64,000 nt of DNA, from NCBI GenBank assembly GCA_020848275.1, contig JADLAK010000036.1, positions 62,001-126,000 of the forward strand. Direction: 5' to 3'. Under the pieces are notes generated by a model, which was given only the letters and a program-made list of their open reading frames with translations, searched no databases and was not told the origin of the DNA. Position 1 is the first letter of the stretch. Every line of letters starts with the position of its first letter. This document shows, piece after piece, positions 33,908 through 43,263 of the stretch. The stretch is from Planctomycetota bacterium (GTDB lineage Bacteria > Planctomycetota > UBA8742 > UBA2392). The position numbers were made by a program, and so were the translations under genes.

Positions 33908-35491
33908 ATGGACCGCGTCGCAATCAAACGAGCATTGATTTCTGTTTCGGACAAAACCGGCGTCGTCAAACTCGCCAAGGCGCTGGCCAAGCGCGGCGTC
34001 GAGATCATCTCGACAGGCGGCACCGCGAAGTCCATCCGCGACGCCGGGTTGGCCGTGAAGGACATTTCCGAGCACACGGGTTTTCCCGAAATGCTCGACG
34101 GCCGCGTGAAGACGCTGCATCCCAAAGTCCACGGTGGCCTGCTCGCGCGCCGTGACGTCGCCGACCATCAGCTCGTCGCCAAAGAACACGGCATCAGCAT
34201 GATCGACATGGTCGTGGTCAACCTCTACCCGTTCGAGGCCACGGTCAGCAAGCCCGGTTGCAGGCTGGAAGAGGCCATCGAGAACATCGATATCGGCGGG
34301 CCCTCGATGGTCCGTAGCGCCGCAAAGAACCACGATGCCGTCGCGGTTGTCACCGACCCTGACGACTACGGCACGATCATCGAAGAGATGGAAGCCAACG
34401 ACGGGACGCTTGGCCTCAACACCCGCAAAAAGCTCGCGCTCAAGGCCTTTCGCACGACATCGTGGTACGACCACGCCATTGCCGAACATCTCGCCGCGCA
34501 GGAGGACTACGGCGGTACGCTATTTTCGCCCGCAAAACTTCTCGCACTCTACCCTGCGCAGGAATTGCGCTACGGCGAGAACCCGCACCAGAACGCCATG
34601 TTTCACCGCGTCGGCCGTCATCCCGTCGCGCTTGGTGCGCTCACGCAGGTCAGCGGCAAGGAACTTTCCTACAACAACCTGCTCGACCTCGACGCTGCGT
34701 TGCGCGTCAGCGGCGAATTTTCCGACGAGCCCTTTGCAGTCATCGTCAAACACACCAACCCCTGCGGCGCCGCGGTGGGAGCAAGCACCGGCGAAGCGTT
34801 TGCGCGCGCCTATGCCTGCGACCCGTTGTCGGCATTCGGCGGCATCGTCGGGCTGAACCGTGCGTTTGACAAAGCCACGGCGATGCAATTACTCGAGGGC
34901 GAAAAATTCATCGAGGCGATTGTCGCGCCTGATTTCCTTCCCGACGCCATTGAGGCCGTCGTCGCCAAGAGCGACAAGAAGTGGCGCAAGTCCATCCGTC
35001 TTGTGAAGGCGACGCCGATTGCCCAGGGCACGGAGTACCTCGAGTACCGCGCGGTTTGCGGCGGCATGCTGGTGCAGACCGCCGACACGAGGCGCATGGA
35101 CCCTGCGCAAATCAAGGTCGTGACTAAGGCCGTGCCTGACAACCGCACCATGGACGAGCTGATGTACGCCTGGATTTTCTGCAAGCATTTCAAGTCCAAC
35201 GCGATTGTGGTGGCTAACCACAAGTCGCTGCTGGGTTACGGCGCGGGCCAGACCAACCGCGTCGACGCTACGGCCCAAGCCCTCAACCGCGCGGGCGCCA
35301 AAGCCAAAGGCGCGTTTCTGGCCAGCGACGCGTTCTTTCCCTTTCCTGACAGCGTCGAACTTGCGGCGATGGCCGGCATTTCAGCGATTATCCAGCCCGG
35401 CGGCAGCGTCAACGACAAGGACGTGATTGCGTCCTGCGACCGCCACGGCGTGGCGATGGTGTTCACCGGCCTGCGGCATTTCAGGCACTAA
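33908..35491 (+). CDS. purH: Bifunctional AICAR transformylase/IMP cyclohydrolase
   Basis: PurH performs the last two steps of IMP synthesis: formylation of AICAR with 10-formyl-tetrahydrofolate, then ring closure. The 527-residue length is normal. The cyclohydrolase domain (1-195) has STGGTAK (35-41), FPEMLDGRVKTLHPKVHGGL and NLYPF. The transformylase domain has LRYGENPHQNA (220-230), the catalytic KHTNPCG (281-287) and the end RHGVAMVFTGLRHFRH. It stands alone, with its own promoter and a hairpin after it; no other pur gene is near. Cytoplasmic. Confidence 0.95.
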   Translation: MDRVAIKRALISVSDKTGVVKLAKALAKRGVEIISTGGTAKSIRDAGLAVKDISEHTGFPEMLDGRVKTLHPKVHGGLLARRDVADHQLVAKEHGISMIDMVVVNLYPFEATVSKPGCRLEEAIENIDIGGPSMVRSAAKNHDAVAVVTDPDDYGTIIEEMEANDGTLGLNTRKKLALKAFRTTSWYDHAIAEHLAAQEDYGGTLFSPAKLLALYPAQELRYGENPHQNAMFHRVGRHPVALGALTQVSGKELSYNNLLDLDAALRVSGEFSDEPFAVIVKHTNPCGAAVGASTGEAFARAYACDPLSAFGGIVGLNRAFDKATAMQLLEGEKFIEAIVAPDFLPDAIEAVVAKSDKKWRKSIRLVKATPIAQGTEYLEYRAVCGGMLVQTADTRRMDPAQIKVVTKAVPDNRTMDELMYAWIFCKHFKSNAIVVANHKSLLGYGAGQTNRVDATAQALNRAGAKAKGAFLASDAFFPFPDSVELAAMAGISAIIQPGGSVNDKDVIASCDRHGVAMVFTGLRHFRH

Positions 35492-35498
35492 TGCGTGC

Positions 35499-35520
35499 GG
35501 GCGGACAGGAATGTCCGCCC
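35499..35520 (+). terminator. Hairpin after purH, member of the GGACA/TGTCC repeat family
   Basis: GGGCGGACA and TGTCCGCCC form a perfect 9-bp stem with a GGAA loop, seven bases after the purH stop. Nearly the same sequence occurs twice near 56113-56202, so it may be a mobile or multiplied hairpin that also serves as terminator. Confidence 0.6.
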
Positions 35521-35541
35521 CACGGGATGTAATGTGGCCGC

Positions 35542-36429
35542 ATGCTTGCCGACGCCGCAAGGCCTGAGTGGCTTCAATGGATCCTCGATCCCCTTCGCGG
35601 CGATCCCGCGCTTGCTTCAGCGATGCTCGCGGCCTGCGCGCCGCTGGCCGTTGTGTTCACCGTCGCGCTCTTTCTCTGGATCCGTCGCCACGGGCCAAGC
35701 GGCGGCGCACTCTCGTTTGAAGGCTTCATCATCGGGCTGCCGCTTGCGGCGGCGGTGATGATCCTGCCGCAATTCATCGTGCCGCTGGGCGGCGAAAACA
35801 TCGGCCATGCGCTGGCAAGCCGTTCACTCGAGTACGGCCTGACGCAGGTGGCGCTGACGCTGGCCGCGATCATGATTCTATATCGCAACCCCATCGAGCG
35901 GGCCGAAACGCCGCGGCCGCAGTGGCTTGCCGTGCAGCCGCGCACGTTGTCGCGCACGATGATTGCGTGGGTTGTCGCGATATTTGCGCTGCAGACGGCG
36001 ATCATCGCCTCGATTGCGATTGCACGCCTGTGGGGCGGGCAGGCTGAGGTGCAGCCGGTGTTGGGTTTCCTGATCGAACAGCGCAACGCGCGGAGCATCA
36101 TCGGGGCCTATGTGCTTGTGGTTGCCGGTGCGGCGCTCAGCGAAGAATTTATCTTTCGACTGGTGCTGTACGGCGGGCTGCGCCGCCTGTTCACATCGGT
36201 GGTAGGGGAGAACGGCGCGCACTGGATTGCGCTGGGGCTCTCAGTTGCGGCGTTTGTCGCGGTGCACGGCCTGCTTGCGCCGGCGCTGTGGTACCTGATT
36301 GCGCCGATGACGATTTTGTCCGTGGCGCTGACACTGACTTACGCGCACACGCGGTCGATCTGGCCAAGCGTTCTCATGCACGCGGTGCACAACGCGTTTA
36401 CGCTGACGCTCGCGCTAACTTTGACTTGA
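35542..36429 (+). CDS. CPBP-family intramembrane protease
   Basis: The 295-residue protein has about eight membrane spans. The family motif EExxxR is present as EEFIFR (201-206), with His242 in AFVAVHG and His280/Asn284 in LMHAVHNAF, the residues proposed to form the active site of CPBP (Abi/CAAX-like) glutamic proteases. The substrate cannot be inferred. It lies 50 bases after purH and ends base to base with the convergent sdhC-like gene (stops at 36429 and 36430). Confidence 0.88.
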   Translation: MLADAARPEWLQWILDPLRGDPALASAMLAACAPLAVVFTVALFLWIRRHGPSGGALSFEGFIIGLPLAAAVMILPQFIVPLGGENIGHALASRSLEYGLTQVALTLAAIMILYRNPIERAETPRPQWLAVQPRTLSRTMIAWVVAIFALQTAIIASIAIARLWGGQAEVQPVLGFLIEQRNARSIIGAYVLVVAGAALSEEFIFRLVLYGGLRRLFTSVVGENGAHWIALGLSVAAFVAVHGLLAPALWYLIAPMTILSVALTLTYAHTRSIWPSVLMHAVHNAFTLTLALTLT

Positions 36430-37176
36430 TTACTTGTCGTCTTTGGCGGGCGCGGGTTTCTTCGCGCCGCCCTGAAAGGTGCCCTGGTAGCCGTAGCCCA
36501 TGTTTTTCTCGGCGGCCTTGCCGGCTTCGCTTTCGACAAACGGCGGTTTGATGGTCTGCGTGAGCGGCAAAAGCGCCGCGATGCCCGCCGCGGACATGAG
36601 CAAAAACAGGCCCATGAAAAGGCGGAAAGACCACTTCTGCGCGTTCTTGCTGATGGTGATGCCCCAGACAATGCAGAACGTGAAGAAGCCGTTGCACAGG
36701 TGAAAGCTCGCGGCAACCACGCCGACGCCGTAAACGACCGCGAGCCAGCCCTTGTTCTTGTCGAACAATCCGACCATCGAGTTGTACATCAACTCCTTTT
36801 GCTCTTCCGAAAACGTGAAGCGCGTCTGCACCACGTGAAATACCACGTAGAACAGCGTGATCCACGCCGTGATGCGCTGAAGCGTGTACATGATGTTGCG
36901 TGCGTACGGGTATTTCGCCGGGTTGAACTTGTTGTCGAGCATGAAATACACGCCCAAGAGCGCGTGCGCCGCAAGGGGTGCAAACACGCCGCCGATTTCA
37001 AGCACAACCAGTAGCGGCTGGTGCGTGATGAAATGGACGTGTTCGTCGTATACCGCCGGGCCCCACATCGCTAGGAAGTTCGCGTAGATGTGCTGAAGCA
37101 AGAACACGCCGACGGGCACCACGCCCAGCAGGCTGTGGATGCGGCGCAAATAGAAATGTCTGTTGTCAGCGGTCAT
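36430..37176 (-). CDS. sdhC: Succinate dehydrogenase/fumarate reductase cytochrome b subunit (SdhC-like)
   Basis: The 248-residue protein resembles the five-helix, dihaem cytochrome b558 of Bacillus-type succinate dehydrogenases: FYLRRIHSLLGVVPVGVFLLQH at the start (haem-ligand His residues), GVFAPLAAHALLG, ITLFYVVFHVVQTRF, and ASFHLCNGFFTFCIVWGIT. It anchors the flavoprotein and iron-sulfur subunits and passes electrons to or from quinone. A tail of about 45 residues is Pro/Lys/Gly-rich. The catalytic sdhA and sdhB genes are not next to it; instead it follows nuoL by 15 bases, apparently in the same transcript, which is unusual. Confidence 0.85.
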   Translation of the reverse strand: MTADNRHFYLRRIHSLLGVVPVGVFLLQHIYANFLAMWGPAVYDEHVHFITHQPLLVVLEIGGVFAPLAAHALLGVYFMLDNKFNPAKYPYARNIMYTLQRITAWITLFYVVFHVVQTRFTFSEEQKELMYNSMVGLFDKNKGWLAVVYGVGVVAASFHLCNGFFTFCIVWGITISKNAQKWSFRLFMGLFLLMSAAGIAALLPLTQTIKPPFVESEAGKAAEKNMGYGYQGTFQGGAKKPAPAKDDK

Positions 37177-37191
37177 GGTGTTGCCCGTTGT

Positions 37192-39252
37192 CTATCTTAC
37201 AAACAGGAACAGGGCCAGCAGTATTGCCGCTCCCGCCGCAAACGCGTACAGGTAGTGACGCACGACACCTGTCTGGACGCGCCGCGCGATGCGGCTGCCG
37301 GTGGCGACAGCCATGGCGCTGCCATTGACGAGAATCAGGTCGATGAAGATCACATCGATCATGACAAACGCGACGTCCGAAAGTATCTGGATCGGGCGCA
37401 CAAAGAGAATCTGGTACAGCTCATCGATGTAATACTTGTTCAGCAGCAGGCGATAGGGCGCGCCCATCTTGCCGCTTGCCAGCGCCTGTTCGCGCGCCAC
37501 GCCCTTGGGGCTGGAGTAAATCGAGAACGCAAAGAACGAAACGCCGATGGCCACGACGCTGCTGATGATCATGTTGACCCATTCGCGCGCAATGCTGTCG
37601 GCGCTGTGTTCAGCGTGCAGCGCAAACACCGAATGGTTGTGGTGCAGGTGTTCCTGCCCCGCCGCAAACACGGGCGCAAGGTAGTCGCTGAACGGCGCGT
37701 AGTTCAGCCACGCCGCGGGCATCCAGAGGTAGCCGGCCCCGATGGCCGCCAGCGCGAGGATGGCAAGCGGCAGCGTCATGCTGCGCGGCGATTCCTCGGC
37801 GTGGGCATAAGCCGCATCGGCGCCGCGCCACTTGCCAAAGAAGCACAGGCCGATCAGTCGGAAGCTGTAGAACGCCGTGCAAACGGCAGCTGCTACGCCC
37901 ATGGCCCAGACGATGTAGCCGAGGTTGATGCCGCCGCCCATGGCCGAGCCAAGCTCAAAGGCGGTGTACAGGATTGCGTCTTTGCTGAAGAAGCCCGAGA
38001 ACAACGGGATACCCGCAAGGCCGCAGGAGCCGACGATCATCACCATGCAGGTCACGGGCAGCTTCTTCTTGAGGCCGCCCATCTTGAAGAGGTCCTGGCT
38101 GTCGGGGTTGCCGTGGCCCAGCGTGTGCTCAAGCGAATGGATCACGCTGCCCGCGCCCAGGAAGAGCAACGCCTTGAAGAACGCGTGCGTGAACAGGTGG
38201 AACACAGCGACGGGGTAATTTCCCAGGCCCAGCGCCATGAACATGAAGCCAAGCTGGCTGACGGTTGAATAAGCGAGCACCTTCTTGATGTCGCGCTGCA
38301 CCAGGCCAATGGTGCCGGCAAACAGCGCCGTGGCCGCGCCGACAATGGCCACAAGTTGCAGCGCCGCCTCGGCGTGCACCCAGATGAAATTCAGGCGCGC
38401 AATCATGTACACGCCCGCGGTCACCATGGTTGCGGCGTGGATCAGCGCCGAAACCGGCGTGGGGCCCGCCATGGCGTCAGGCAGCCAGACGTAGAGCGGA
38501 ATCTGTGCGCTCTTGCCGCAAGCGCCTATGAACAGGCACACGCAGGCCCAGTTAATGAGGTTGAGGTCCATGTGGCCGTGGGAATTTTCGGCGACGATGC
38601 GATAAAGGCCGCCGGGCACAAACGGGTCATCCATGTAGCTGAGCGTCCCGAAATGCCAGAAAATCAGGAACATGCCCAGCATGAAGCCGAAGTCGCCGAT
38701 GCGGTTGACGATGAAGGCCTTTTTGCCCGCGTCGCTGTTCTTGCGTTCCTTGAACCAGAAGCCGATCAGCAGGTAGCTGCAAAGGCCCACGCCTTCCCAG
38801 CCCAAAAACAGCGTCACGAGTGAGTCGCCCAGCACCAGCATCAACATCGCGAAGCAGAACAGGTTGAGATAGCTGAAATAACGGGCGAAACCTTCGTCGT
38901 GGCCCATGTAACCGACACTGTAGATGTGGATCAGGCTGCCGACGCCCGTGATAATCAGCGTCATCAGCATCGACAATTGGTCGGCGTACAGCCGGAAGCT
39001 GACCGCGAAGCCGGCTTCCTGCACGACCATCCAGTTGTACCCGATGGATTGGATTGTGATGCCCTGCGAAACGCGGCTGATGAACAACGATAGAGCAATA
39101 ATGAACGCGCCGACGACGGCGCCGCAGGCAATGGCGCCGGACGACGCAATGTTGAACCGTTTGCCGAAAAGGCCGTTAGTCGCCGAGCCAAGCAGCGGCA
39201 GCAGCGGCACGAGCCACAGCAATACTTCGGGATTCTTGAACAGGTTGTCCAT
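37192..39252 (-). CDS. nuoL: NADH-quinone oxidoreductase subunit L
   Basis: The 686-residue membrane protein is the distal proton-pumping, antiporter-like subunit of complex I. Recognisable parts: VPLLPLLGSATNGLFGKRF at the start, YFSYLNLFCFAMLMLVLGDSL, GWEGVGLCSYLLIGFW, PLYVWLPDAMAGPTPVSALIHAATMVTAGVY, and LVQRDIKKVLAYSTVSQLGFMF, containing the conserved Glu and Lys residues of the proton channel. The C-terminal lateral-helix part is present, ending with a membrane anchor. The gene starts three bases after nuoK ends. nuoM and nuoN do not follow as they usually would. Confidence 0.95.
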   Translation of the reverse strand: MDNLFKNPEVLLWLVPLLPLLGSATNGLFGKRFNIASSGAIACGAVVGAFIIALSLFISRVSQGITIQSIGYNWMVVQEAGFAVSFRLYADQLSMLMTLIITGVGSLIHIYSVGYMGHDEGFARYFSYLNLFCFAMLMLVLGDSLVTLFLGWEGVGLCSYLLIGFWFKERKNSDAGKKAFIVNRIGDFGFMLGMFLIFWHFGTLSYMDDPFVPGGLYRIVAENSHGHMDLNLINWACVCLFIGACGKSAQIPLYVWLPDAMAGPTPVSALIHAATMVTAGVYMIARLNFIWVHAEAALQLVAIVGAATALFAGTIGLVQRDIKKVLAYSTVSQLGFMFMALGLGNYPVAVFHLFTHAFFKALLFLGAGSVIHSLEHTLGHGNPDSQDLFKMGGLKKKLPVTCMVMIVGSCGLAGIPLFSGFFSKDAILYTAFELGSAMGGGINLGYIVWAMGVAAAVCTAFYSFRLIGLCFFGKWRGADAAYAHAEESPRSMTLPLAILALAAIGAGYLWMPAAWLNYAPFSDYLAPVFAAGQEHLHHNHSVFALHAEHSADSIAREWVNMIISSVVAIGVSFFAFSIYSSPKGVAREQALASGKMGAPYRLLLNKYYIDELYQILFVRPIQILSDVAFVMIDVIFIDLILVNGSAMAVATGSRIARRVQTGVVRHYLYAFAAGAAILLALFLFVR

Positions 39253-39255
39253 GCG

Positions 39256-39591
39256 TTAGTGCTTCAACTCGGTTGCTAAATCCGCGGCGCTTGTGTGTTT
39301 GCGCCTGAAGACCGCCACAATGATGGCCAGGCCGACGCCGACTTCCGCCGCCGCCACGGCCATCACCATCAAGGTGAAAAATTGTCCACTGTGCGCGCGC
39401 GAAAAATCGTCGGCCGCGCCGCCCATGCCCGCCCAGTAACGCGCCACGCCCACGAGCGCAACGTTGGCCGCGTTCAACATCAGCTCAAGCGACATCAGCA
39501 GCAGCACGAGGTTGCCGCGCGACAGCACGCCATAGAGGCCCACACTGAAGAGGACGGCTGCCAGCGCAAAGACTATCTTGGGCTCGAGCAT
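39256..39591 (-). CDS. nuoK: NADH-quinone oxidoreductase subunit K
   Basis: This 111-residue, three-helix subunit of complex I has the typical MSLELMLNAANVALVG helix with the conserved Glu and the second Glu in AAAEVGVGLAIIVAVFR. The start ATG overlaps the nuoJ stop (TAATG), showing coupling. It has a slightly longer insertion between helices 2 and 3 (WAGMGGAADDFSRAHSGQFF) than usual. Confidence 0.95.
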   Translation of the reverse strand: MLEPKIVFALAAVLFSVGLYGVLSRGNLVLLLMSLELMLNAANVALVGVARYWAGMGGAADDFSRAHSGQFFTLMVMAVAAAEVGVGLAIIVAVFRRKHTSAADLATELKH

Positions 39592-40241
39592 TATTCGTCC
39601 TCCGTCGCCACGGCGGGCTCGGGTTCGGTCGCCTGCGCGGTGTGGCGCTTGGCAAGCAACACCGCACCCAGCACCGCCGCGAAAATCAGGATGCTGACGA
39701 CTTCAAAGGCGAGCGGGAAATCCTGGAACGTCACCAGCGTAATTCCCGAGGCCGAGCCGAACTGGACCATCGGCACAATGCCGTCGCGCGCAAGCCCTTC
39801 GCCCTCGACCAGCGGGCCGAACTTGCCGAAGCGTTCAGGCAGCTTGAAGATCGCAAACAGCATCGCCGCAAGCACGCCCAGCGAAATCAGCGCCGCCAGC
39901 GGGTTAGGCAGGACAAAGCGTTTTACGCGCGTGCCTGCTTCGGGCTTGGCGTCAGGGTTGAACACAGCGCGGCTGTCGACGACGCGCGGCGTGCCCATGC
40001 CCAGCACGGTGCGGGTGTCCGTGAACATCAACACGAACAAAAACAGCACGGCAATAGCGCCGGCATAGATGAGGATCTGGCTTACGGCTACAAAGGAAGC
40101 GTCGAGGCAGAAGAACACGCCCGCCGTGCCGGCGAAGGAAACCAGGAGCGAAAGCAGCGAGTAGATCGCGTTGCGCTGGACTACGCACAACACACCGCCG
40201 ATCAACGCCACAATCGCGCAGAAAACAAATAGAACTTCCAT
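39591..40241 (-). CDS. nuoJ: NADH-quinone oxidoreductase subunit J
   Basis: The 216-residue complex I subunit has five membrane helices. FCLDASFVAVSQILIYAGAIAVLFLFVLMF is the conserved pi-bulge helix region that links quinone reduction to proton pumping. The loop between helices 3 and 4 is extended (about residues 88-115). It is the first gene of a nuoJ-nuoK-nuoL-sdhC run; a promoter candidate stands 28 bases upstream. nuoH and nuoI, which often precede nuoJ, are not here. Confidence 0.93.
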   Translation of the reverse strand: MEVLFVFCAIVALIGGVLCVVQRNAIYSLLSLLVSFAGTAGVFFCLDASFVAVSQILIYAGAIAVLFLFVLMFTDTRTVLGMGTPRVVDSRAVFNPDAKPEAGTRVKRFVLPNPLAALISLGVLAAMLFAIFKLPERFGKFGPLVEGEGLARDGIVPMVQFGSASGITLVTFQDFPLAFEVVSILIFAAVLGAVLLAKRHTAQATEPEPAVATEDE

Positions 40242-40268
40242 CCGCCGAGCCCCAGTGAAAGCGGCGGC

Positions 40269-40297
40269 ACACTAGCAGCGCGCAAGAGTCGAAGCAA
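40269..40297 (-). promoter_or_regulatory. Promoter candidate of the nuoJKL-sdhC operon
   Basis: On the minus strand TTGCTT (40297-40292), a 17-base spacer and TAGTGT (40274-40269) precede nuoJ. The -10 resembles TAGTAT before atpD and TATTAG before tRNA-Arg. Confidence 0.5.
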
Positions 40298-40323
40298 GCA
40301 CGCGCGACGTGGTGGAAAACACA

Positions 40324-40347
40324 ACCGGCCCGCGTGTGCGGGCCGGT
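40324..40347 (-). terminator. Terminator of the HEAT-repeat lipoprotein gene
   Basis: ACCGGCCCGC and GCGGGCCGGT form a perfect 10-bp stem with a 4-base loop. On the minus strand it is followed by TGTGTTTTCC. It separates the lipoprotein gene from the nuo operon. Confidence 0.65.
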
Positions 40348-40369
40348 CGGTTTCATGGATAATTTGAGC

Positions 40370-41770
40370 TTAGCGCGTGCGCGGAGTCGTGCGCGGGGTG
40401 TTCGTGCGCGGCGTCGTGCTGCTTGGGCGTGAGGGCGTGGTGCGCGGCGTCGTGCGCGGTTGTGTCGTGGGTTGCGTGTACGACGGACGCGAGCCGCTGC
40501 CCTGGAGGTTGCTCGTGATGCGCGGGCGGGGCTTGCCGACATAGGCGTTCTTGGGGTCGAGTTCGGGCCAGGCGGTGTAGAAGTACTGCCGCCACGACGG
40601 CATATCGGCGCCGAAATCCTTGGCCGTGACGCGCACAAGCGTCGAGGCCGCCGCGCGCTGGACGTCCGGGTTCTCATCTTCAATCAGGTCCACCAGCGGA
40701 AAGGCGTCCTTGGCTCGTTCACGGGTAATCAGGTCGCCAAGGGCAATCGCCGCCGCGCGGCGCACGACCGCGACGCGGTCGCCGGTGGCTTGCAGCAAGG
40801 GCTCAACGGCGCGCGCATCCTTGACGCGCGCCAGCGCCAGCGCGGCCGATTCACGCACAAGGTCGCTGAAGTCGCCCAGTGCAAGCTGGATAGCGTCGTA
40901 AACAACTTCGGGGTTGCTGCCGGCATGAGCAGCCAGCGAATTGACCGCTTCACGGCGTACCGCGCTGCTTTCGTCGGCGGCCGCGTTGACCAGCGCGGGC
41001 ACAACAATCGAGCTGTCCGGCACGCGGCCCAGCGCAATGGCGGCAGCGATGCGGATGTCCACGCTAGGATGAGTCAGGCCAATCTTCGTCAGGTCGGCAG
41101 CGGCAACGGGGTCGGCCACGCGGCCCAGGCCATTGACGGCCTCGATCTGCACGCCGAGGTCGTGGTCGGAAAGAAAGCGGTCGCGCAGGGGCTGGATGCC
41201 GTCGTTGAGCGCGCTGTCGTAGGCGCAGGCATAGGCCATGACGGCGGCGCGGCGCATAGCCGGCGAGCTGTCGCGGTCGTCCATCACCTTGGCCAGGCCG
41301 CGCATGAGCTCGGCATGTTTCGAGTAATCACGCAGTTTGTCGCCCAGCGTCGCAAGCCCGAGCGCCGCGTTGAGGCGAATACTCTCCGGTTCGTCCTGCA
41401 GCACTTTGGCCAGCAACGGGCCTACGACCGTCGAGTCGCCGGTGAAGCCAAGCAATACTCCCGCAATACGGCGGCGCGGCGTGCTGCTGTTGTCATTCAA
41501 CGCGGAGATCAGCGCGGCCTGGTAACGCCGCGTTGATTCGCCCAGCTTGATGCGCAAGGACTGTTCGGCCGCTGTTTCGGCGCGGCGCACGGCGTTTGCC
41601 AGCGCGCGCAGGTCCGCGTCAAAACTCTCCAGCGTGGCGTCATCCAGGTACGCGTAGTTAGGCGTGCCGTCTTTGTTTTCGACATTGTCCTTGGGCTGCG
41701 ATGCGCAACCAAAAGAGCAGCCAAGAAGCGCGAGCCCTGCCACCAACGCGACGCTTGCCTTGAGATTCAT
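40370..41770 (-). CDS. HEAT-repeat lipoprotein with Thr/Pro/Arg tail
   Basis: The 466-residue protein has a lipoprotein-type signal (VALVAGLALLGC, Cys18, with CSFGC beside it). From about residue 95 to 385 there are HEAT-like repeats, for example VQIEAVNGLGRVADPVAAADL and VRREAVNSLAAHAG. The last 40 residues are low-complexity Thr-Pro-Arg (TTPRTTPSRPSSTTPRT), probably disordered and basic, perhaps cell-wall or nucleic-acid contacting. The underlying DNA is a set of short GGCGTCGTGCG-type repeats and may vary in length. It differs from the cytoplasmic HEAT protein at 11869 in being exported. Function unknown. Confidence 0.82.
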   Translation of the reverse strand: MNLKASVALVAGLALLGCSFGCASQPKDNVENKDGTPNYAYLDDATLESFDADLRALANAVRRAETAAEQSLRIKLGESTRRYQAALISALNDNSSTPRRRIAGVLLGFTGDSTVVGPLLAKVLQDEPESIRLNAALGLATLGDKLRDYSKHAELMRGLAKVMDDRDSSPAMRRAAVMAYACAYDSALNDGIQPLRDRFLSDHDLGVQIEAVNGLGRVADPVAAADLTKIGLTHPSVDIRIAAAIALGRVPDSSIVVPALVNAAADESSAVRREAVNSLAAHAGSNPEVVYDAIQLALGDFSDLVRESAALALARVKDARAVEPLLQATGDRVAVVRRAAAIALGDLITRERAKDAFPLVDLIEDENPDVQRAAASTLVRVTAKDFGADMPSWRQYFYTAWPELDPKNAYVGKPRPRITSNLQGSGSRPSYTQPTTQPRTTPRTTPSRPSSTTPRTNTPRTTPRTR

Positions 41771-41991
41771 CCGGGTCGTCCTTTGTGCGGAAGAAAAAAT
41801 CGGGTAGTGGGTCCGGTCGGCTGCGAGACGCTAAGAAGTGGCTGGGGCGTCCCTGCCCCAATTCAAAACTCGCCTGGGCCACGGACACCCCGGCCACGTA
41901 CTGCGCCGCCAAACGGACCCACAACCAAAAATCGCCGCAGTTAATACGCGTAATCCCAAACACGGTTTGGAATTAAATGCGACTTTGTTTG

Positions 41992-42050
41992 CGTGTCGGG
42001 GTCTTGGGGCCGCCGCTGTTTCGTAACTGTGGCGTTACCGGCCCGACACG
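41992..42050 (+). other. Leader hairpin in the 480-base gap before the von Willebrand-like gene
   Basis: CGTGTCGGG (41992-42000) pairs perfectly with CCCGACACG (42042-42050), and inner GCCGC/GTGGC bases can extend the stem. A smaller GGAGG/CCTCC stem follows near 42080. The rest of the gap 41771-42249 shows no convincing gene. The structure could be an untranslated leader of the gene at 42250; no known riboswitch was recognised. Confidence 0.35.
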
Positions 42051-42249
42051 GCGGGAGCCTTCGGCCGGTTGGGAGGGAGGAAACACCTCCGGTCTATCCA
42101 ATGTTGAAAACACTGTAAGATCTTTTTTTGATGCAGGTTATAACGGTTGGCTGCCTGGGCCTCGGTATTCGTTCAGACCATTGCCGCCTGCGGCGCGGAT
42201 GGCATAAAGGTTGCACCGAATTACCGCTGGCAGGGTCATCGAGGTTTAT

Positions 42250-43062
42250 GTGAGCACAGGGATTCAAATTCGTCGCGTGTTGCCTTCGGCCTTGCTGGTC
42301 GTGTTGCTGATGTTGGCCATTGTGCCCGTATCGACGGTGGCGCAGGCCACGTCGCCCTCGCCTCAGCCCTCCCTGGGCGAGGGCGACAAGCCGAAAACCG
42401 AACCTGTCGACCCGAGCCACACCGGCGGCGATCGCCCTGTGCCCTACCCGCGCGTGGCCTTTGGCAACGAAGAGAAAAAAGAAATCGAAAAGCCCGCGCG
42501 CGTGCGCGCGTACCTGATTGATTGCAGCGCCGACATGAGCAAAAAGTTTTCAATCAAGGAAAAAGACAAGGATGTTGAGACCACGCGCCTGGCGTATGTG
42601 CAGGGCCAGGTCAAGCTGAGCCTCGACCTTCTGCGCAACAACCCTCAAATCCTTTTTAATGTGATGTCCTATGGCGACGGGGCTGACCTTGGCGGCAAGG
42701 TTGTGCCGTTCTCGGCGACCGTCGACGGCATCAACCAGGCCAAGGCTTGGCTTGACGACCGCAAGGCCCAGGGCACGGCGGACTTCTTTGCGGCGCTCAA
42801 GGGACTGTTTGACGACGACGTCGCCGAGGTGCGCCTGCTTGCGGGCACACTGCCTGTGCGCCCCGCAGGCGTCGATGAAAAGGAACTGGCCAAGGACGCC
42901 AAGGCCGCGGCAATCCAGGATTTCATCGTTGCGGCCGTCACCGCGTGGCGCAAGGCGGGCAAGAAGACTACTCTGGACATCGTCGGTATCGACCTGGTGG
43001 ACGATGCCAAGGCGTTTTACAAGCGGCTGGCCAAGGCCGGCGGCGGGCAGTACCTGGATTGA
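42250..43062 (+). CDS. Secreted von Willebrand factor A-like protein with degenerate metal site
   Basis: The 270-residue protein starts at a GTG (42250) behind GAGG. A signal peptide (SALLVVLLMLAIVPVSTVAQA) and a Pro-rich stretch precede a VWA-like domain: VRAYLIDCSADMSKKF, LAYVQGQVKLSLDLLRNNPQILFNVMSYGDG, then TLDIVGIDL and the end GGGQYLD. The metal-site motif DxSxS reads DCSAD, so the last Ser is lost and the site may not bind metal normally. It precedes the pseudopilin-like gene by 200 bases and could be part of the same surface system. Confidence 0.75.
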   Translation: MSTGIQIRRVLPSALLVVLLMLAIVPVSTVAQATSPSPQPSLGEGDKPKTEPVDPSHTGGDRPVPYPRVAFGNEEKKEIEKPARVRAYLIDCSADMSKKFSIKEKDKDVETTRLAYVQGQVKLSLDLLRNNPQILFNVMSYGDGADLGGKVVPFSATVDGINQAKAWLDDRKAQGTADFFAALKGLFDDDVAEVRLLAGTLPVRPAGVDEKELAKDAKAAAIQDFIVAAVTAWRKAGKKTTLDIVGIDLVDDAKAFYKRLAKAGGGQYLD

Positions 43063-43174
43063 CGCGGGATTGACGCGGGAACAAGAACTTGACGCGACGC
43101 GGCCGCCCCCGGCCGCAGGCGCGGCCCTGATACTGGCAGCGTCCTGAGGATGCGCCGACAACTTCCCCTCGCCA

Positions 43175-43198
43175 TACGGGCAGAATTCAATGCCCGTA
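43175..43198. terminator. Hairpin between the VWA-like and pseudopilin-like genes
   Basis: TACGGGCA and TGCCCGTA are perfect 8-base arms with an 8-base loop. A short direct repeat (GGATTGACGCG, twice, 43057-43078) overlaps the preceding stop codon. Confidence 0.4.
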
Positions 43199-43263
43199 GG
43201 TTCTGTCCTGGTGTCCTGTTACGCCCTGTTGAGGCGATTGCGCCGTTTCATCGGAGGCTATCT

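Noticed and set aside
40370-40500. Short tandem repeats that might be a CRISPR-like array
   Set aside because: They encode the Thr-Pro-Arg tail of the HEAT lipoprotein and have no unique spacers.
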